From assembly GCF_001880225.1 (NCBI RefSeq), contig NZ_CP009654.1, positions 124,001 through 188,000 of the forward strand: a stretch of DNA of 64,000 nucleotides, given 5' to 3'. The notes under the pieces were generated by a model, which saw nothing but the letters and a program-made list of their open reading frames with translations, was not told where the DNA came from and made no database searches. This document shows, one piece after another, positions 23,067 through 34,235 of this stretch (positions within the stretch are counted from its first letter, which is position 1; every line of letters starts with the position of its first letter). The DNA comes from Francisella frigiditurris. Its GTDB lineage: Bacteria; Pseudomonadota; Gammaproteobacteria; Francisellales; Francisellaceae. Both the position numbers and the translations under genes were made by a program.

Positions 23067-23699
23067 CTAACTTTTAACTGCTGGAGAAACAACGATATCT
23101 CCACCAACAGATCCTGGAATACCACCTTTTAAAAGCAATAAACCATTCTCTACGTCAACCCTAACAACCTCAAGCGACTGAATAGTAACATTTTCGCTAC
23201 CTAAATGACCAGCCATCTTTTTACCTTTAAACACCCTGCCTGGAGTTTGGTTTTGACCTGTAGAACCATGAACCCTATGAGATACTGAGTTACCATGAGT
23301 GGCATCCTGAGTTCTAAAGTTATGACGCTTCACAACACCAGCAAAGCCTTTACCCTTAGAAACACCTCTTACATCCACTTTCTGACCAGCTTCAAAGATA
23401 CTAGCATCAATAGATGCTCCAACTTGGAAATCATGACCAGATTCAACAACAAATTCCCACAAACCGCGACCTGGCTCAACACCAGCTTTAGCAAAATGTC
23501 CAGCTAAAGGTTTGTTAACATTAGAACGCTTTTTAAAACCAGTAGTTACCTGAACAGCACTATAACCATCCGTTTCAGCAGTTTTAACTTGAGCAACAAC
23601 ATTCGGCTCAACATGCACTACCGTTACAGGAATAGAAACGCCATCTTCAGTAAAAATACGAGTCATACCACACTTGCGACCAACTAATCCTAAAGACAT
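23067..23699 (-). CDS. rplC: 50S ribosomal protein L3
   Basis: A 210-residue protein with [13 protein letters not shown] at the start and the loop [19 protein letters not shown], in which the glutamine of GQNQTPG is the residue methylated by PrmB in E. coli. L3 starts 50S assembly. A 93-base gap separates it from rpsJ; this gap has only a weak inverted repeat. Confidence 0.98.
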   Translation of the reverse strand: MSLGLVGRKCGMTRIFTEDGVSIPVTVVHVEPNVVAQVKTAETDGYSAVQVTTGFKKRSNVNKPLAGHFAKAGVEPGRGLWEFVVESGHDFQVGASIDASIFEAGQKVDVRGVSKGKGFAGVVKRHNFRTQDATHGNSVSHRVHGSTGQNQTPGRVFKGKKMAGHLGSENVTIQSLEVVRVDVENGLLLLKGGIPGSVGGDIVVSPAVKS

Positions 23700-23792
23700 A
23701 TTTTATCCTCTATTATTATTATTTAACCCCATGATTACGATTGACCATGAAGACCTAAGTCAATATACCCTCTCAAAAAGGTAACGTATATA

Positions 23793-24110
23793 TTAACTCA
23801 AACTAATCTGAACATCAACACCTGAAGCTAAATCAAGCTTCATTAAAGCATCAACTGTTTTATCTGTAGGCTGAACAATATCAATTAATCTCTTATGAGT
23901 TCTTATTTCATATTGATCCCTAGCTTTCTTATTCACATGAGGAGAGATAAGAATTGTAAATCTCTCTTTACGCATAGGCAAAGGAATAGGTCCTTTAACC
24001 TGAGCCCCTGTTTTCTTAGCTGTATCAACAATCTCCTGAGTAGAAGCATCAATAAGCTTATGATCAAAGGCTTTTAGTCTAATTCTAATACGTTGATTAT
24101 TTATAGCCAT
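23793..24110 (-). CDS. rpsJ: 30S ribosomal protein S10
   Basis: A 105-residue protein with [15 protein letters not shown] and the loop [15 protein letters not shown], typical of S10/NusE, which also takes part in transcription antitermination. It follows fusA by only 18 bases; the tuf gene usually found here in proteobacteria is absent, so the str and S10 clusters are joined directly. Confidence 0.98.
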   Translation of the reverse strand: MAINNQRIRIRLKAFDHKLIDASTQEIVDTAKKTGAQVKGPIPLPMRKERFTILISPHVNKKARDQYEIRTHKRLIDIVQPTDKTVDALMKLDLASGVDVQISLS

Positions 24111-24128
24111 TTTATTTATACCCTTTTA

Positions 24129-26243
24129 TTAAGCGTTACGTTTTTTTATTATTTCATCGGCAATGTTGTTTGGTACTTCAGCATACTTTTTAAACTCCAT
24201 AGAGAAAGATGCTCTACCTTGGCTCATAGAACGAACATTAGTAGCATAACCAAACATCTCAGCCAAAGGAACAAGAGCACTAACAACTCTGCCACTTGGA
24301 TTTTCATCCATACCTTCGATAATACCTCTTCTTCTGTTCAGATCGCCCATAACATCACCAAGATAATCTTCAGGAGTTACAACCTCAACTTTCATTATTG
24401 GTTCAAGTATACAAGCATTAGCTTTCTTAGCACCCTCTTTAAGAGCCATAGAACCAGCAATCTTAAATGCCATTTCAGATGAGTCAACATCATGGTATGA
24501 ACCATCAAATAGTGTAGCTTTAACACCTATCATAGGATACCCCGCTAAAACACCATTTGATAACTGCTCTTCAATACCCTTAGAAACAGAACCTATATAC
24601 TCTTTAGGAACCGCACCACCAACGATAGCATCAACGAACTCATAAACCTTATCTTCACCATTCTCATCCTGACCAGACAAAGGCTCGAATTTTACATATA
24701 CATGACCATATTGACCACGACCACCCGACTGACGAACAAACTTAGACTCTTGCTCAACAGTTGATCTAATAGTTTCTCTGTATGCAACTTGCGGGTTACC
24801 AACATTTGCTTCCACCTTAAACTCACGTCTCATACGATCAACAATAATATCTAAGTGAAGCTCACCCATACCAGAGATAATTGTCTGACCACTCTCTTCA
24901 TCAGTTTTTACCCTAAATGAAGGATCTTCCGCAGCCAACTTACCTAAAGCAATACCCATCTTTTCTTGATCCGCCTTTGTCTTAGGCTCAACAGCAACAG
25001 AAATAACTGGCTCAGGAAATTCCATTCTCTCAAGAATCACTACTTTATCAAGATCACATAATGTATCGCCAGTAGTTACATCCTTAAGACCGATACAAGC
25101 AGCAATATCGCCAGCCCTTACTTCTTTAATCTCTTCACGCTTATTAGCATGCATCTGAACTATACGCCCCACACGCTCTTTCTTACTTTTAACAGGATTA
25201 TAAACCGCATCACCCGATTTAAGAACACCAGAGTAAACACGTATAAATGTAAGGTTACCAACAAATGGGTCTGTAGCCAATTTAAACGCCAATGCTGCAA
25301 AAGGCTCATCATCAGAAGATTTTCTTGCTGCTGGCTGACCATCTTCAGTTTCACATTTAATAGCAGGAACTTGGTTGGGTGCTGGCAAATAGCGCACCAC
25401 GCCATCAAGCACAGCTTGAACACCCTTATTCTTGAACGCAGAGCCACAGAATGCCAAAACAATCTCATTATTAATCACGCGCTTACGCAAACCTTCATGA
25501 ATCTCTTCGTCAGTTAGTTCCCCACCTTCAAGATATTTTTCCATCATTTCTTCAGATGCTTCAGCCGCAGCTTCAACCATTTCCATGCGAAGCTCTTCAG
25601 CTCTATCTTGAAGTTCAGCAGGAATGTCAACAAGATCATAAGTTAAACCCATGTCTTCTTCGTTCCACATAATTGCTTTCATCTTAACAAGATCTATTAC
25701 ACCCTTAAAATCTTCTTCAGCGCCAATATTTAATTGAACAGGCACAACAGTAGCTTTAAGACGAGTTCTAATCTGACGAACAACTCTTTCAAAGTCTGCC
25801 CCAGCTCTATCCATCTTATTTACAAAGACAATTCTTGGTACACCGTACCTATTCGCTTGACGCCATACAGTCTCTGACTGAGGCTCAACACCAGATGATC
25901 CACAAAAAACAACTACCGCACCATCGAGCACACGTAAAGAACGCTCTACTTCAATAGTAAAGTCAACGTGACCTGGAGTATCAATAATATTAATACGATG
26001 CTCATCAAACTGCTGATCCATACCTTTCCAGAATGTAGTAGTAGCAGCAGAAGTAATTGTAATACCCCTTTCTTGCTCTTGCTCCATCCAATCCATAGTA
26101 GCAGCACCGTCATGAACTTCACCAATCTTGTGAGACAAGCCAGTATAGAAAAGTATACGCTCTGTAGTTGTAGTCTTACCTGCGTCAACGTGAGCACAGA
26201 TACCAATATTTCTATATTTCTCTAAAACCGTTTTACGAGACAC
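24129..26243 (-). CDS. fusA: Elongation factor G
   Basis: A 704-residue GTPase with the P-loop [16 protein letters not shown], switch [24 protein letters not shown], and the domain IV loop containing [16 protein letters not shown] that enters the decoding site. It drives ribosomal translocation and, with RRF, recycling. Length equals E. coli EF-G. It lies 17 bases after rpsG. Unusually for the str cluster, no tuf gene follows. Confidence 0.98.
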   Translation of the reverse strand: MSRKTVLEKYRNIGICAHVDAGKTTTTERILFYTGLSHKIGEVHDGAATMDWMEQEQERGITITSAATTTFWKGMDQQFDEHRINIIDTPGHVDFTIEVERSLRVLDGAVVVFCGSSGVEPQSETVWRQANRYGVPRIVFVNKMDRAGADFERVVRQIRTRLKATVVPVQLNIGAEEDFKGVIDLVKMKAIMWNEEDMGLTYDLVDIPAELQDRAEELRMEMVEAAAEASEEMMEKYLEGGELTDEEIHEGLRKRVINNEIVLAFCGSAFKNKGVQAVLDGVVRYLPAPNQVPAIKCETEDGQPAARKSSDDEPFAALAFKLATDPFVGNLTFIRVYSGVLKSGDAVYNPVKSKKERVGRIVQMHANKREEIKEVRAGDIAACIGLKDVTTGDTLCDLDKVVILERMEFPEPVISVAVEPKTKADQEKMGIALGKLAAEDPSFRVKTDEESGQTIISGMGELHLDIIVDRMRREFKVEANVGNPQVAYRETIRSTVEQESKFVRQSGGRGQYGHVYVKFEPLSGQDENGEDKVYEFVDAIVGGAVPKEYIGSVSKGIEEQLSNGVLAGYPMIGVKATLFDGSYHDVDSSEMAFKIAGSMALKEGAKKANACILEPIMKVEVVTPEDYLGDVMGDLNRRRGIIEGMDENPSGRVVSALVPLAEMFGYATNVRSMSQGRASFSMEFKKYAEVPNNIADEIIKKRNA

Positions 26244-26260
26244 TATATTTCTCCCTTAAA

Positions 26261-26746
<486 letters not shown>

Positions 26747-26768
26747 TCAAATTTTATTTAAACACAAA

Positions 26769-27143
26769 CTAAGACTTAGGACGCTTAGTACCGTACTTAG
26801 AACGACCATGCTTACGATTATTAACGCCTGAAGTATCTAAAGCACCCCTTACGATATGGTAACGCACACCAGGTAAATCCTTAACCCTACCACCTCTTAT
26901 AAGAACAACACTATGCTCTTGCAGGTTGTGACCTTCACCACCAATATAACTTGTAACTTCAAAACCACTCGTTAATCTTACACGAGCAACTTTTCTAAGT
27001 GCTGAGTTAGGCTTCTTAGGAGTTGTTGTATAAACTCTTGTACAAACCCCTCTTCTTTGAGGACACGCCTTTAACGCAGGCACCTTAGATTTAACAACCG
27101 ATCTCTTACGAGGGCTGTTCACCAACTGATTGACTGTTGCCAT
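26769..27143 (-). CDS. rpsL: 30S ribosomal protein S12
   Basis: A 124-residue protein with [18 protein letters not shown] and [17 protein letters not shown]. The lysines at 43 and 88, where streptomycin-resistance changes arise in many bacteria, are wild type here. S12 monitors decoding at the A site. It is the first gene of the long str-S10-spc-alpha run and lies behind a candidate promoter at 27209-27237. Confidence 0.98.
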   Translation of the reverse strand: MATVNQLVNSPRKRSVVKSKVPALKACPQRRGVCTRVYTTTPKKPNSALRKVARVRLTSGFEVTSYIGGEGHNLQEHSVVLIRGGRVKDLPGVRYHIVRGALDTSGVNNRKHGRSKYGTKRPKS

Positions 27144-27190
27144 TAGTTATTATTCTCCGTTTTTATTTATCAGTATTTAATTCGCATACT

Positions 27191-27220
27191 TAATACTATT
27201 TAACTATAGAAATAGCATTA
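27191..27220. repeat. 11-bp inverted repeat overlapping the rpsL promoter -10
   Basis: TAATACTATTT (27191-27201) and AAATAGCATTA (27210-27220) are inverted copies with one mismatch around an 8-base centre. The repeat covers the predicted -10 element and transcription start of the str promoter, so it could be a protein-binding operator or form a structure at the 5-prime end of the transcript. In AT-rich DNA chance cannot be excluded. Confidence 0.5.
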
Positions 27221-27237
27221 CGCACAAATCATATCAA
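27209..27237 (-). promoter_or_regulatory. Candidate promoter of the str-S10-spc-alpha cluster
   Basis: Upstream of rpsL the minus strand reads TTGATA (27232-27237), 17 bases, TATTTC (27209-27214). The -35 is close to consensus; the -10 is weaker, and a nearby TATAGT gives an alternative. The leader to rpsL would be about 60 bases. It sits in the 121-base gap between rpsL and pgsA. Confidence 0.5.
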
Positions 27238-27264
27238 AAAAGAAAGGTAAAGAAAAGCAAAAAA

Positions 27265-27861
27265 CTAGCTAGTTTGTTTTCCAAAAACAGACTTAAATGC
27301 AACATATAAATAATTGCACATAGAATAAACAGTAAGAATCACTGCAACATAAAGCATAAAAAAGCCTAACAAAATAAACCATGTATTAAAACTAGAGTAA
27401 TCGATAGCATCCTCAAAGTGCATAGCAGGCTTAATTAAAAATATAAATAAAGCCGTCATCTGAGCAGCCGTCTTAACTTTTCCCCAGTAACCAACCTTCA
27501 CCACACTTCTTTGACCAAGTTCAGCCATCCACTCTCTCAATGCTGATACCAGAATCTCACGACAAATCATTATGATCGCTGGGATTGTAGCCCACCAATA
27601 AGGATACATTTCAACAAATAAACACAAAGCTGTAGCAACAATTAACTTATCCGCAACAGGATCTAAAAAAGCCCCTAGCTTCGACGTCTGCTCCCATTTC
27701 CTGGCCAAATATCCATCCAGCCAATCTGTTGCAGCACCAAGCAAAAATAACGTTGCCGTAACACCATGATGATGATTAAAATCAATATAGAAGCAAGCAA
27801 GCATAAATGGGATCAAAAACAATCTCCCAAAAGTTAATAAATTTGGAACACTAAAATACAT
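27265..27861 (-). CDS. pgsA: CDP-diacylglycerol-glycerol-3-phosphate 3-phosphatidyltransferase
   Basis: A 198-residue membrane protein with the CDP-alcohol phosphatidyltransferase motif, read here as DWLDGYLAR then GAFLDPVADK, containing all four aspartates. It makes phosphatidylglycerol phosphate, the first step to phosphatidylglycerol and cardiolipin. Its ATG overlaps the dut stop by one base. Together with cdsA upstream it groups two consecutive phospholipid steps. PgsA rather than Pss is preferred from the length and overall pattern. Confidence 0.92.
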   Translation of the reverse strand: MYFSVPNLLTFGRLFLIPFMLACFYIDFNHHHGVTATLFLLGAATDWLDGYLARKWEQTSKLGAFLDPVADKLIVATALCLFVEMYPYWWATIPAIIMICREILVSALREWMAELGQRSVVKVGYWGKVKTAAQMTALFIFLIKPAMHFEDAIDYSSFNTWFILLGFFMLYVAVILTVYSMCNYLYVAFKSVFGKQTS

Positions 27862-28316
27862 TAGATCTCTCCTGTATGGCCAAAGCCGCCACTTGCCCTA
27901 CTAGTTACATTATCAAATTCTTCCACTAAATCAAACTTTGCCTGCACCACAGGAACTATAACCAATTGAGCAAATCTCATTAAAGAGGCTATTTCAATAA
28001 CATCTTTAGAGCGATTAAAGCAAGAAACCATCAACTCTCCTTGATAATCAGAATCAATCAATCCGGTTCCATTACCCAACACCAAACCTTTCTTATGACC
28101 CAATCCAGACCTAGGCAATATCAAAGCTGCGAAATTAGGATTACCAATACTTATTGCAACCCCAGTTCCAATAAGCTTACATTCCCCAGGCTCAAGAAAA
28201 ACACTCTCTTCGATACAAGCAAGCAAATCAATTCCTGCAGAACCTAAAGTTGCATATTTAGGAATATCACTTATCAATTTTTTATTTAATATTTTTATCT
28301 GAACTTTTTCTATCAA
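27861..28316 (-). CDS. dut: Deoxyuridine 5-prime-triphosphate nucleotidohydrolase
   Basis: A 151-residue trimeric dUTPase with all five motifs in order: [40 protein letters not shown] and the C-terminal lid ASGGFGHTG. It hydrolyses dUTP to dUMP, keeping uracil out of DNA. It sits between cdsA and pgsA and overlaps pgsA by one base; its presence among phospholipid genes probably reflects operon packing. Confidence 0.97.
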   Translation of the reverse strand: MIEKVQIKILNKKLISDIPKYATLGSAGIDLLACIEESVFLEPGECKLIGTGVAISIGNPNFAALILPRSGLGHKKGLVLGNGTGLIDSDYQGELMVSCFNRSKDVIEIASLMRFAQLVIVPVVQAKFDLVEEFDNVTSRASGGFGHTGEI

Positions 28317-28331
28317 AATAAAACTCCAAAA

Positions 28332-29129
28332 TTAAAAACTCAAAACACCCACAACATATCCCAAGAAAACAAAGAGAGGCAAAGTTGGTAAATAACCATC
28401 TATTCTATCAAGAATACCGCCATGGCCAGGCAAGATATCACCACTATCTTTAACTCCAGCAACTCTTTTTATCATACTCTCAAAGACATCTCCAATAACA
28501 GAAACAATTGACACAATCCCACAAACAATGATCATAAGTAAATATTTTAAAAAACCTAAATCCATAAACAACAGAAATACAACAGAAACTATAATTGCTA
28601 AAACAAGTCCACCAACCAAGCCTTCTACAGTTTTCTTAGGACTTAATCTTGGAAGTAGCAATGTCTTACCCATAGACTTTCCAACAAAATATGCTCCACT
28701 ATCAGCAGCAGCTATAATCAATATAAATAAAAATACCCATGCTATACCATTACTATGCAACACATATAGAGATGCCGCAAAAGGTGTTAGTGCAAAGGCA
28801 CCAAAGATAAGTATTTCTAGAGATGTTAATTTCTCAATCTTTTCTTTCTCATATTGGTAAAGTTTATATATGCCATACAACCAAAAAATTGGAAAAATGA
28901 ATTGTATATATTTAAATAACGCTGCAACCAGTATAGCTAAAACACCATAAATCGCTAAATACTTAATAATATCCTCATTATTACTTACTCCAGCCAACCT
29001 AATCCACTCATGGGCACCAAGTATAGCAACCAAAAACACCCCTACTCCGAAAATATAATCCGAAGCAACAAGTAAAAATCCAAACACAACAAGAGCTAGT
29101 AATACTCCAGTAACAATCCTTTGTTTCAT
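28332..29129 (-). CDS. cdsA: Phosphatidate cytidylyltransferase
   Basis: A 265-residue protein with seven or eight membrane segments and the CdsA signature near the C-terminus, KDSGDILPGHGGILDRIDG. It makes CDP-diacylglycerol from phosphatidate and CTP. It follows uppS by 31 bases. The dxr gene often found downstream of cdsA in proteobacteria is absent here; dut and pgsA follow instead. Confidence 0.96.
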   Translation of the reverse strand: MKQRIVTGVLLALVVFGFLLVASDYIFGVGVFLVAILGAHEWIRLAGVSNNEDIIKYLAIYGVLAILVAALFKYIQFIFPIFWLYGIYKLYQYEKEKIEKLTSLEILIFGAFALTPFAASLYVLHSNGIAWVFLFILIIAAADSGAYFVGKSMGKTLLLPRLSPKKTVEGLVGGLVLAIIVSVVFLLFMDLGFLKYLLMIIVCGIVSIVSVIGDVFESMIKRVAGVKDSGDILPGHGGILDRIDGYLPTLPLFVFLGYVVGVLSF

Positions 29130-29160
29130 TATTTCCCTTCCACCCTACAACATTAATAAA

Positions 29161-29874
29161 CTACGAAGATTTTCCAAACCTTCTTTGTCTCGTATAATAA
29201 TAATCAACCGCTTTCTGCATTTCTTTTTTAGTAAAATCAGGCCACATAACTTTTGTGAAATACATCTCAGCATATGCTAACTGCCACAACATAAAATCAC
29301 TAAGCCTCACTTCACCACTCGTTCTAATAAGCAGATCAACGGGCAGAGACCCTGCTACAAGCTTTTTTTCAAGATCTTGCATCTCTATATTCTTTATTCT
29401 CTCTTCATCTCCTGAAAAATCTAGACACAAAGATTTAACAGCTTCCAGTATTTCCCACCTACCAGCATAATCAACAGCCAACCTCAAGTCTAAAGCACTA
29501 TTTTGAGCAGTAAGCTTCTCAACCTCTTCAATTTTTGCAAGCAAATCAGATGATAATCTTTTTCTATCTCCAACAACCGTTAGTTTAACATTATTTTTGT
29601 GAAGCTTTTCTGCCTTACTTTCCAGGGTCTTCAAAAACAACTCCATAAGATCATCAACCTCATCTTTAGGGCGAGACCAATTATCTCTACCAAATGCAAA
29701 TAATGTAAGAGTTTGTACATCATTTTCAGTACAATACTCTATAGTAGAATCAACCCTAGAAACAGAACTTCTATGACCAAAAATTCTTGGCTTAAACCTA
29801 CTCTTTGCCCATCTGCCATTACCATCCATAATAATAGCAACATGCCTAAGGCTAGGCTTTTCACCAAAACTCAT
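29161..29874 (-). CDS. uppS: Undecaprenyl diphosphate synthase
   Basis: A 237-residue cis-prenyltransferase with IIMDGNGRWAKSR (catalytic aspartate D17), LFAFGRDNWSRP, LAVDYAGRWE and LLIRTSGEVRLSDFMLWQ. It builds the C55 lipid carrier for peptidoglycan and O-antigen. Slightly shorter than the E. coli protein (253). It follows frr by 76 bases and precedes cdsA. Confidence 0.97.
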   Translation of the reverse strand: MSFGEKPSLRHVAIIMDGNGRWAKSRFKPRIFGHRSSVSRVDSTIEYCTENDVQTLTLFAFGRDNWSRPKDEVDDLMELFLKTLESKAEKLHKNNVKLTVVGDRKRLSSDLLAKIEEVEKLTAQNSALDLRLAVDYAGRWEILEAVKSLCLDFSGDEERIKNIEMQDLEKKLVAGSLPVDLLIRTSGEVRLSDFMLWQLAYAEMYFTKVMWPDFTKKEMQKAVDYYYTRQRRFGKSS

Positions 29875-29950
29875 AGAATAAATTTTGAAATTAGAATGTA
29901 TAAATAATAAAAAAGATTCTGATTAAATACAAGAGATTATTAAGAAACAG

Positions 29951-30508
29951 CTATATCGCCATTAGATCCTGCTCTTTTTTAGCACATAACGCATCTGCTT
30001 GAGCAATCATTTTATCAGTTATTTTCTGAATACTATCTTCAGCCCTTTTTGCTTCATCTTCTGTAATCTCTTTTTCTTTAAGAAGCTCTTTGATATCGCC
30101 ATTAGCATCTCTACGAATATTCCTAACAGAAATTTTACCATTTTCTGTCTCAGATCTTACTAGCTTTACCAGCTCTTTTCTTCTTTCCTCATTAAGGGCC
30201 GGCATAGGCACTCTGAGTGAGTCACCCAAATTAGTTGGATTTAAGCCCAAATCTGAAGAAATAATCGCTTTTTCGATTTTACCAGCCAAGCCCTTCTCCC
30301 AAGGCGATATACCTAATGTTCTAGCATCCAAAACAGTTATACTAGCGGCTTGAGAAATAGGAGTGTCAACACCATAATAATCGATCATAATGTGAGCAAG
30401 AAGATCCGGGTGAGCCCTACCAGTTCTAACCTTAGCTAAATCATCAGATAAAACATCCAAGCTTTTTTGCATTCTAATCTCAGCATCTTTTAAAATTTCA
30501 TTTATCAT
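29951..30508 (-). CDS. frr: Ribosome recycling factor
   Basis: A 185-residue protein with the RRF pattern [27 protein letters not shown] and [29 protein letters not shown]. With EF-G it splits post-termination ribosomes. Length equals E. coli RRF. It follows pyrH by 37 bases in the standard rpsB-tsf-pyrH-frr order. Confidence 0.98.
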   Translation of the reverse strand: MINEILKDAEIRMQKSLDVLSDDLAKVRTGRAHPDLLAHIMIDYYGVDTPISQAASITVLDARTLGISPWEKGLAGKIEKAIISSDLGLNPTNLGDSLRVPMPALNEERRKELVKLVRSETENGKISVRNIRRDANGDIKELLKEKEITEDEAKRAEDSIQKITDKMIAQADALCAKKEQDLMAI

Positions 30509-30545
30509 ATTATTAAATACAACCTCTATAAATTCTATAAATTAA

Positions 30546-31265
30546 TTAAATGACCCATGTCCCACAAGTACCATCAACAACAGCATCTAATAGAGCATTT
30601 TCTTTTTGCATATCAAAAACATATATTGGAATATTAAAATCTCTACACTGAAGAAAAGAGCCCAAATCCATAACACAAAGTTCTTTACGCAAAACTTCAT
30701 TAAAAGTAATGCTATCAAATTTCTTTGCATCAGCATACTTATTTGGATCTTTATCATAAACACCATCAACTGTAGTTGCTTTCAACAAAGCATTCGCACC
30801 TATTTCAACGGCCCTAAGACTAGCTGCACTATCAGTAGTTACAAAAGGATTACCCGTCCCACCAGAAAATATAAGCACCCTTCCTTCATTTAACGCCTTA
30901 TTAAACTCATGAGCACTTGCAGATTTTATCAAAGAATCTATACTCCTAGCAGAAAAGGCTTCAGCCTCAACCCCCTCGCTCAGAAGCATATCTCGCAAAG
31001 CCAAAGCGTTTATCATAGTAGCAATCATACCCATAGAATCAGCAGTCGATCTTCTAATCTTGTCTCCAAAATCAGCTCTCCCACCTCTTAGAATATTTCC
31101 ACCACCAACAACTATAGCGACTTCAACACCGACATCTACGAGCTTTTTTATCTGAGAAACAATAGTCTGAGCATTAAAAACATCTATTCCAAAACCATTG
31201 TTTCCAGCAAGAGATTCTCCACTAAGCTTTAATAAAATTCTTTTAAGCTTCGGAGCAGTTGACAT
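30546..31265 (-). CDS. pyrH: Uridylate kinase
   Basis: A 239-residue aspartokinase-fold protein with [21 protein letters not shown] and [19 protein letters not shown]. It phosphorylates UMP to UDP as a hexamer. The UTP made from this UDP is the substrate of PyrG, encoded at the left end of the window. It follows tsf by only 3 bases. Confidence 0.97.
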   Translation of the reverse strand: MSTAPKLKRILLKLSGESLAGNNGFGIDVFNAQTIVSQIKKLVDVGVEVAIVVGGGNILRGGRADFGDKIRRSTADSMGMIATMINALALRDMLLSEGVEAEAFSARSIDSLIKSASAHEFNKALNEGRVLIFSGGTGNPFVTTDSAASLRAVEIGANALLKATTVDGVYDKDPNKYADAKKFDSITFNEVLRKELCVMDLGSFLQCRDFNIPIYVFDMQKENALLDAVVDGTCGTWVI

Positions 31266-31268
31266 AAA

Positions 31269-32138
31269 TTAACCTTTTATTTGATTCATCACTTCTGTTG
31301 CGAAGTCTTCTTCTTTTTTCTCAATACCTTCACCAACATCTAAACGAATAAAGTTTAAAACTTTTGCAGATTTATCTTTAACAAGTTTTTCCACTTTAAT
31401 GCTAGGATCTTTTACGAAGGCTTGACCTAGAAGAGCAACCTCATCTAAGAACTTACGAATTCTACCCTCAATCATTTTTTCAATAATTTCGATAGGCTTA
31501 CCACTTTCTTTTGCTTGAGCTGTAAAAATTTCTTTTTCTTTAGCAACAACATCAGCTGGAACTTGCTCACCAGAAACTACCATAGGATTAACTGCCGCAA
31601 CATGCATAGCTATATCTTTAGCCAAAGTCTCATCACCACCTTCTAATGCAGTAATAACACCTATTTTACCACCATGCACATAAGCACCAAGAACAGGAGC
31701 ATCTGTAGTCTTGATTCTTCTAACTTGGATGTTCTCACCAATTTTAGCGATCAAATTTTTACGAGCTTCATCTACAGTTTCACCATTAGGCATTTTAGCT
31801 TCTAAAGCAGCCTCTACAGTTGTTGCTTTAGCAGCATGTGCAGCTTTTACAGCATTTGCAGCAAAAGCTTTAAAACTCTCATCTCTTGCTACGAAATCAG
31901 TTTCAGAGTTGATTTCAAGTAACACGGCTCTACCATCAGCAGCATACGCCTCAATAACACCTTCAGCAGCCACACGAGAAGCTTTTTTATCAGCTTTCGC
32001 CTGACCTGAAATTCTCATTTCTTCTGCAGCCTTTTCAATATCACCATTTGCAGAAACTAGAGCTTTTTTACACTCCATCATACCTGCACCAGTTCTTTCT
32101 CTAAGCTCTTTTACTAATTTAGCAGAAATATTTGACAT
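31269..32138 (-). CDS. tsf: Elongation factor Ts
   Basis: A 289-residue protein with the N-terminal UBA-like domain ([17 protein letters not shown]) and the conserved [11 protein letters not shown] motif. It is the nucleotide exchange factor for EF-Tu. Length is normal (E. coli 283). It lies 19 bases after rpsB and 3 before pyrH. Confidence 0.98.
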   Translation of the reverse strand: MSNISAKLVKELRERTGAGMMECKKALVSANGDIEKAAEEMRISGQAKADKKASRVAAEGVIEAYAADGRAVLLEINSETDFVARDESFKAFAANAVKAAHAAKATTVEAALEAKMPNGETVDEARKNLIAKIGENIQVRRIKTTDAPVLGAYVHGGKIGVITALEGGDETLAKDIAMHVAAVNPMVVSGEQVPADVVAKEKEIFTAQAKESGKPIEIIEKMIEGRIRKFLDEVALLGQAFVKDPSIKVEKLVKDKSAKVLNFIRLDVGEGIEKKEEDFATEVMNQIKG

Positions 32139-32157
32139 TACTTTTAGCTCCTATTTA

Positions 32158-32886
32158 TTATTGTGCTTGCTCTACAGCTTCTTCTTCATTTTTAGCTTCC
32201 AATGCTCTGTCTAAACCTTGAGCATCAATAACAGCATCAGCAAATTTTCTCATATAGAAAGAAATAGACTTAACTGCATCATCATTTCCTGGAATGATGT
32301 AATCGATATCATCTGGATTAGAGTTAGTATCAACAATAGACACAACTTTAATACCTAATTTCTTAGCTTCTTGAATAGCGATATGCTCTTTATTACTATC
32401 AATAACAACGATAGCGTCAGGAATTCCACCCATTTCTTTAATTCCGCCAAGAACTTTTTCTAGCTTCTCAATATTTCTAAAGTTTTGTAGCATTTCTTTT
32501 TTAGTTAAAGAATTTAATGTACCATCTTCTTTCATTTTTTCTAACTGAGCTAGCCTTTTAATAGACTGTCTAACAGTTTTATAGTTAGTCAACATTCCAC
32601 CTAACCATCTATGGCTAACAAATGGCATACCACATCTTTTAGCTTCTGCTTCAACTATATCTTGAGCTTGTCTTTTTGTACCAACAAAAAGAACTTTTCC
32701 ACCATTAGCTACAGTTTTACCAACAAAGTTTACTGCATCTTGGAAAAGTGGAACTGTTTTTTCTAGGTTTATGATATGAACACCATGGTTAATACCAAAG
32801 ATATACTCATTCATTTTTGGGTTCCAGAAAGCTTTTTTGTGTCCAAAGTGAACACCAGCAGACAACATTTCTTTCATTAAAGACAT
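32158..32886 (-). CDS. rpsB: 30S ribosomal protein S2
   Basis: A 242-residue protein with [51 protein letters not shown] and [12 protein letters not shown], the S2 signatures. It is the last-joining protein of the small subunit and heads the rpsB-tsf-pyrH-frr run. Its leader carries a possible structured element (32905-32951). Confidence 0.98.
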   Translation of the reverse strand: MSLMKEMLSAGVHFGHKKAFWNPKMNEYIFGINHGVHIINLEKTVPLFQDAVNFVGKTVANGGKVLFVGTKRQAQDIVEAEAKRCGMPFVSHRWLGGMLTNYKTVRQSIKRLAQLEKMKEDGTLNSLTKKEMLQNFRNIEKLEKVLGGIKEMGGIPDAIVVIDSNKEHIAIQEAKKLGIKVVSIVDTNSNPDDIDYIIPGNDDAVKSISFYMRKFADAVIDAQGLDRALEAKNEEEAVEQAQ

Positions 32887-32904
32887 AATTTTATCCTCTA
32901 TTTT

Positions 32905-32951
32905 GGGTTACAACCTACATCCATTTTACTCTCAACAATCAAAAGACACCC
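32905..32951 (-). promoter_or_regulatory. Candidate structured leader of rpsB
   Basis: In the rpsB leader the minus strand has GGGT (32948-32951) complementary to ACCC (32905-32908), enclosing an AU-rich stretch, with GGTTGTAACC immediately before the ACCC arm. Conserved rpsB leaders bound by S2 are known in gammaproteobacteria. I could not align this one, so the assignment rests only on position and complementarity. The rest of the 235-base gap to folA shows no gene. Confidence 0.3.
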
Positions 32952-33121
32952 TTTGAGAATAAAGCTATACAAGATGTATGATTTTTTAATTAAACAATTA
33001 CTTTTTTGCTTAAAACATAAGCTCCGTGATTTTATCACACATTTTTTAAAACCACAAAACTATTTAAATATGAAACAACCTGTTAAAATAACTAAACTCA
33101 AAAAAATTAACTCTATGATCA

Positions 33122-33616
33122 ATGATTTCATTAATAGTGGCTTATGATAAGAATCATGGAATAGGTAAAGAAAATACCCTACCATGGAAACTATCTGAAG
33201 ATTTAAAGAATTTTAAAAAAATTACAGAAAATAACTATATTATTATGGGAAGAAAAACATTTGATTCAATTGGTCGCCCCCTCCCAAATAGAAAAAATAT
33301 GATCTTAACTCGTGACAAAGAATATAAAAAAGATAATTGCTTAATAATACATGATATTCAAGATGTTTTAAATTTTGCAAAATCTAAGCCTCATTATGAA
33401 ATATTTGTAATTGGTGGAGCTCAAATTTATAAGCAATTTGTAGATTTAGCAGATAGGCTATACATAACTGAGGTTGATACAGAAATGACTGACTTAGATG
33501 CTTTCTTTCCTGAATGGGATAAAAGCAAATATGAAAGAATTGGTTATAGAGAGTACAAAAAAGATGATAAAAACCAATTTAATTTTACTTTTAGTGTTTT
33601 TGAGAAAAGAAGCTAA
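33122..33616 (+). CDS. folA: Dihydrofolate reductase
   Basis: A 164-residue protein beginning MISLIVAYDKNHGIGKENTL, with PWKLSEDL (catalytic aspartate D28, matching D27 of E. coli), IIMGRKTFDSIG and FVIGGAQIY. It reduces dihydrofolate to tetrahydrofolate with NADPH and is the target of trimethoprim. Its last 26 bases overlap the 3-prime end of the convergent Pr6Pr-like gene, with no terminator between them. An upstream TTG-started frame (32953-33147) is judged spurious. Confidence 0.97.
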   Translation: MISLIVAYDKNHGIGKENTLPWKLSEDLKNFKKITENNYIIMGRKTFDSIGRPLPNRKNMILTRDKEYKKDNCLIIHDIQDVLNFAKSKPHYEIFVIGGAQIYKQFVDLADRLYITEVDTEMTDLDAFFPEWDKSKYERIGYREYKKDDKNQFNFTFSVFEKRS

Positions 33617-34214
33617 TATTAAATCTTTCATATAAGGCTATTTGTACAAATTTTAGTGCAAAGAAAATAATGAACAAAACAACTAAAGTTAGATTTATAT
33701 AAAACACTACCTCCATAACGCTCTCAACACTCTTTGTTTTTAGGTCAAAAAAGAAATATGGATAGTACCCATTAGTTAAATAGCCATATACAAAAACATA
33801 TATCAAATATAAAACAACTATTGAAACAGCAAAGATAAGAGATCTAAAAAAAGTATTCTTTCCATTAACAAAAAATATAAAATCAAACATTAAATAAAGA
33901 GCTATTACATAATGCTCTATAACACTATAAATATCTTCTCTAAGGATTCCTTCTGACAAAAATAGAGAAAAAACTATATATGTTAAAACAATAGAAGGCA
34001 AAGGAATAATAATATGCCTATCTTCTAATTTCCCCAAAGCAACAAAAATCAGAATCATTGCCACAACAAAATTGCTAACATATGTAAACTGAGCAAAAAG
34101 CTCAAAAACCGAATTAAACTCATGCCTATATACATGCCCTATAACAGAACCAGTAACACCAAATAATGCTAAAGCAGCAATAAGCAACCTACAAATTGAT
34201 AAATATCCTTTCAC
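33591..34214 (-). CDS. Pr6Pr-like integral membrane protein (paralogue 1)
   Basis: A 207-residue protein with six to seven hydrophobic segments. Start is GTG at 34214, supported by AAGGA eight bases upstream and by alignment with its paralogue at 37989-38636. Features resembling the Pr6Pr family are FTYVSNF early, an E-H-Y in the fourth segment (VIEHYVIALYLMFDF) and the motif GYYPYFFFD near residue 155, comparable to the YPYPFLD of that family. The function is unknown. It lies downstream of the short-chain dehydrogenase by 21 bases and probably belongs to the same transcript. By eye it shares more than half of its residues with the second copy on the far side of the NRPS-like gene. Confidence 0.6.
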   Translation of the reverse strand: MKGYLSICRLLIAALALFGVTGSVIGHVYRHEFNSVFELFAQFTYVSNFVVAMILIFVALGKLEDRHIIIPLPSIVLTYIVFSLFLSEGILREDIYSVIEHYVIALYLMFDFIFFVNGKNTFFRSLIFAVSIVVLYLIYVFVYGYLTNGYYPYFFFDLKTKSVESVMEVVFYINLTLVVLFIIFFALKFVQIALYERFNISFFSQKH

Positions 34215-34235
34215 AAAAGAGTTCCTTACTACTTA

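Noticed and set aside
23740-23764. Inverted repeat ATTGAC/GTCAAT before rplC as a possible leader structure
   Set aside because: Only a 6-bp stem with a 13-base loop in AT-rich DNA; too weak without conservation data.
33028-33046. GTGAT-TTT-ATCAC followed by a T-rich stretch upstream of folA, as a terminator
   Set aside because: The stem is short and the T-run is not adjacent; there is no plus-strand gene upstream to terminate.
32953-33147. Plus-strand 64-codon frame starting upstream of folA
   Set aside because: TTG start, no ribosome binding site, low-complexity composition, and overlap with the folA start in another frame.
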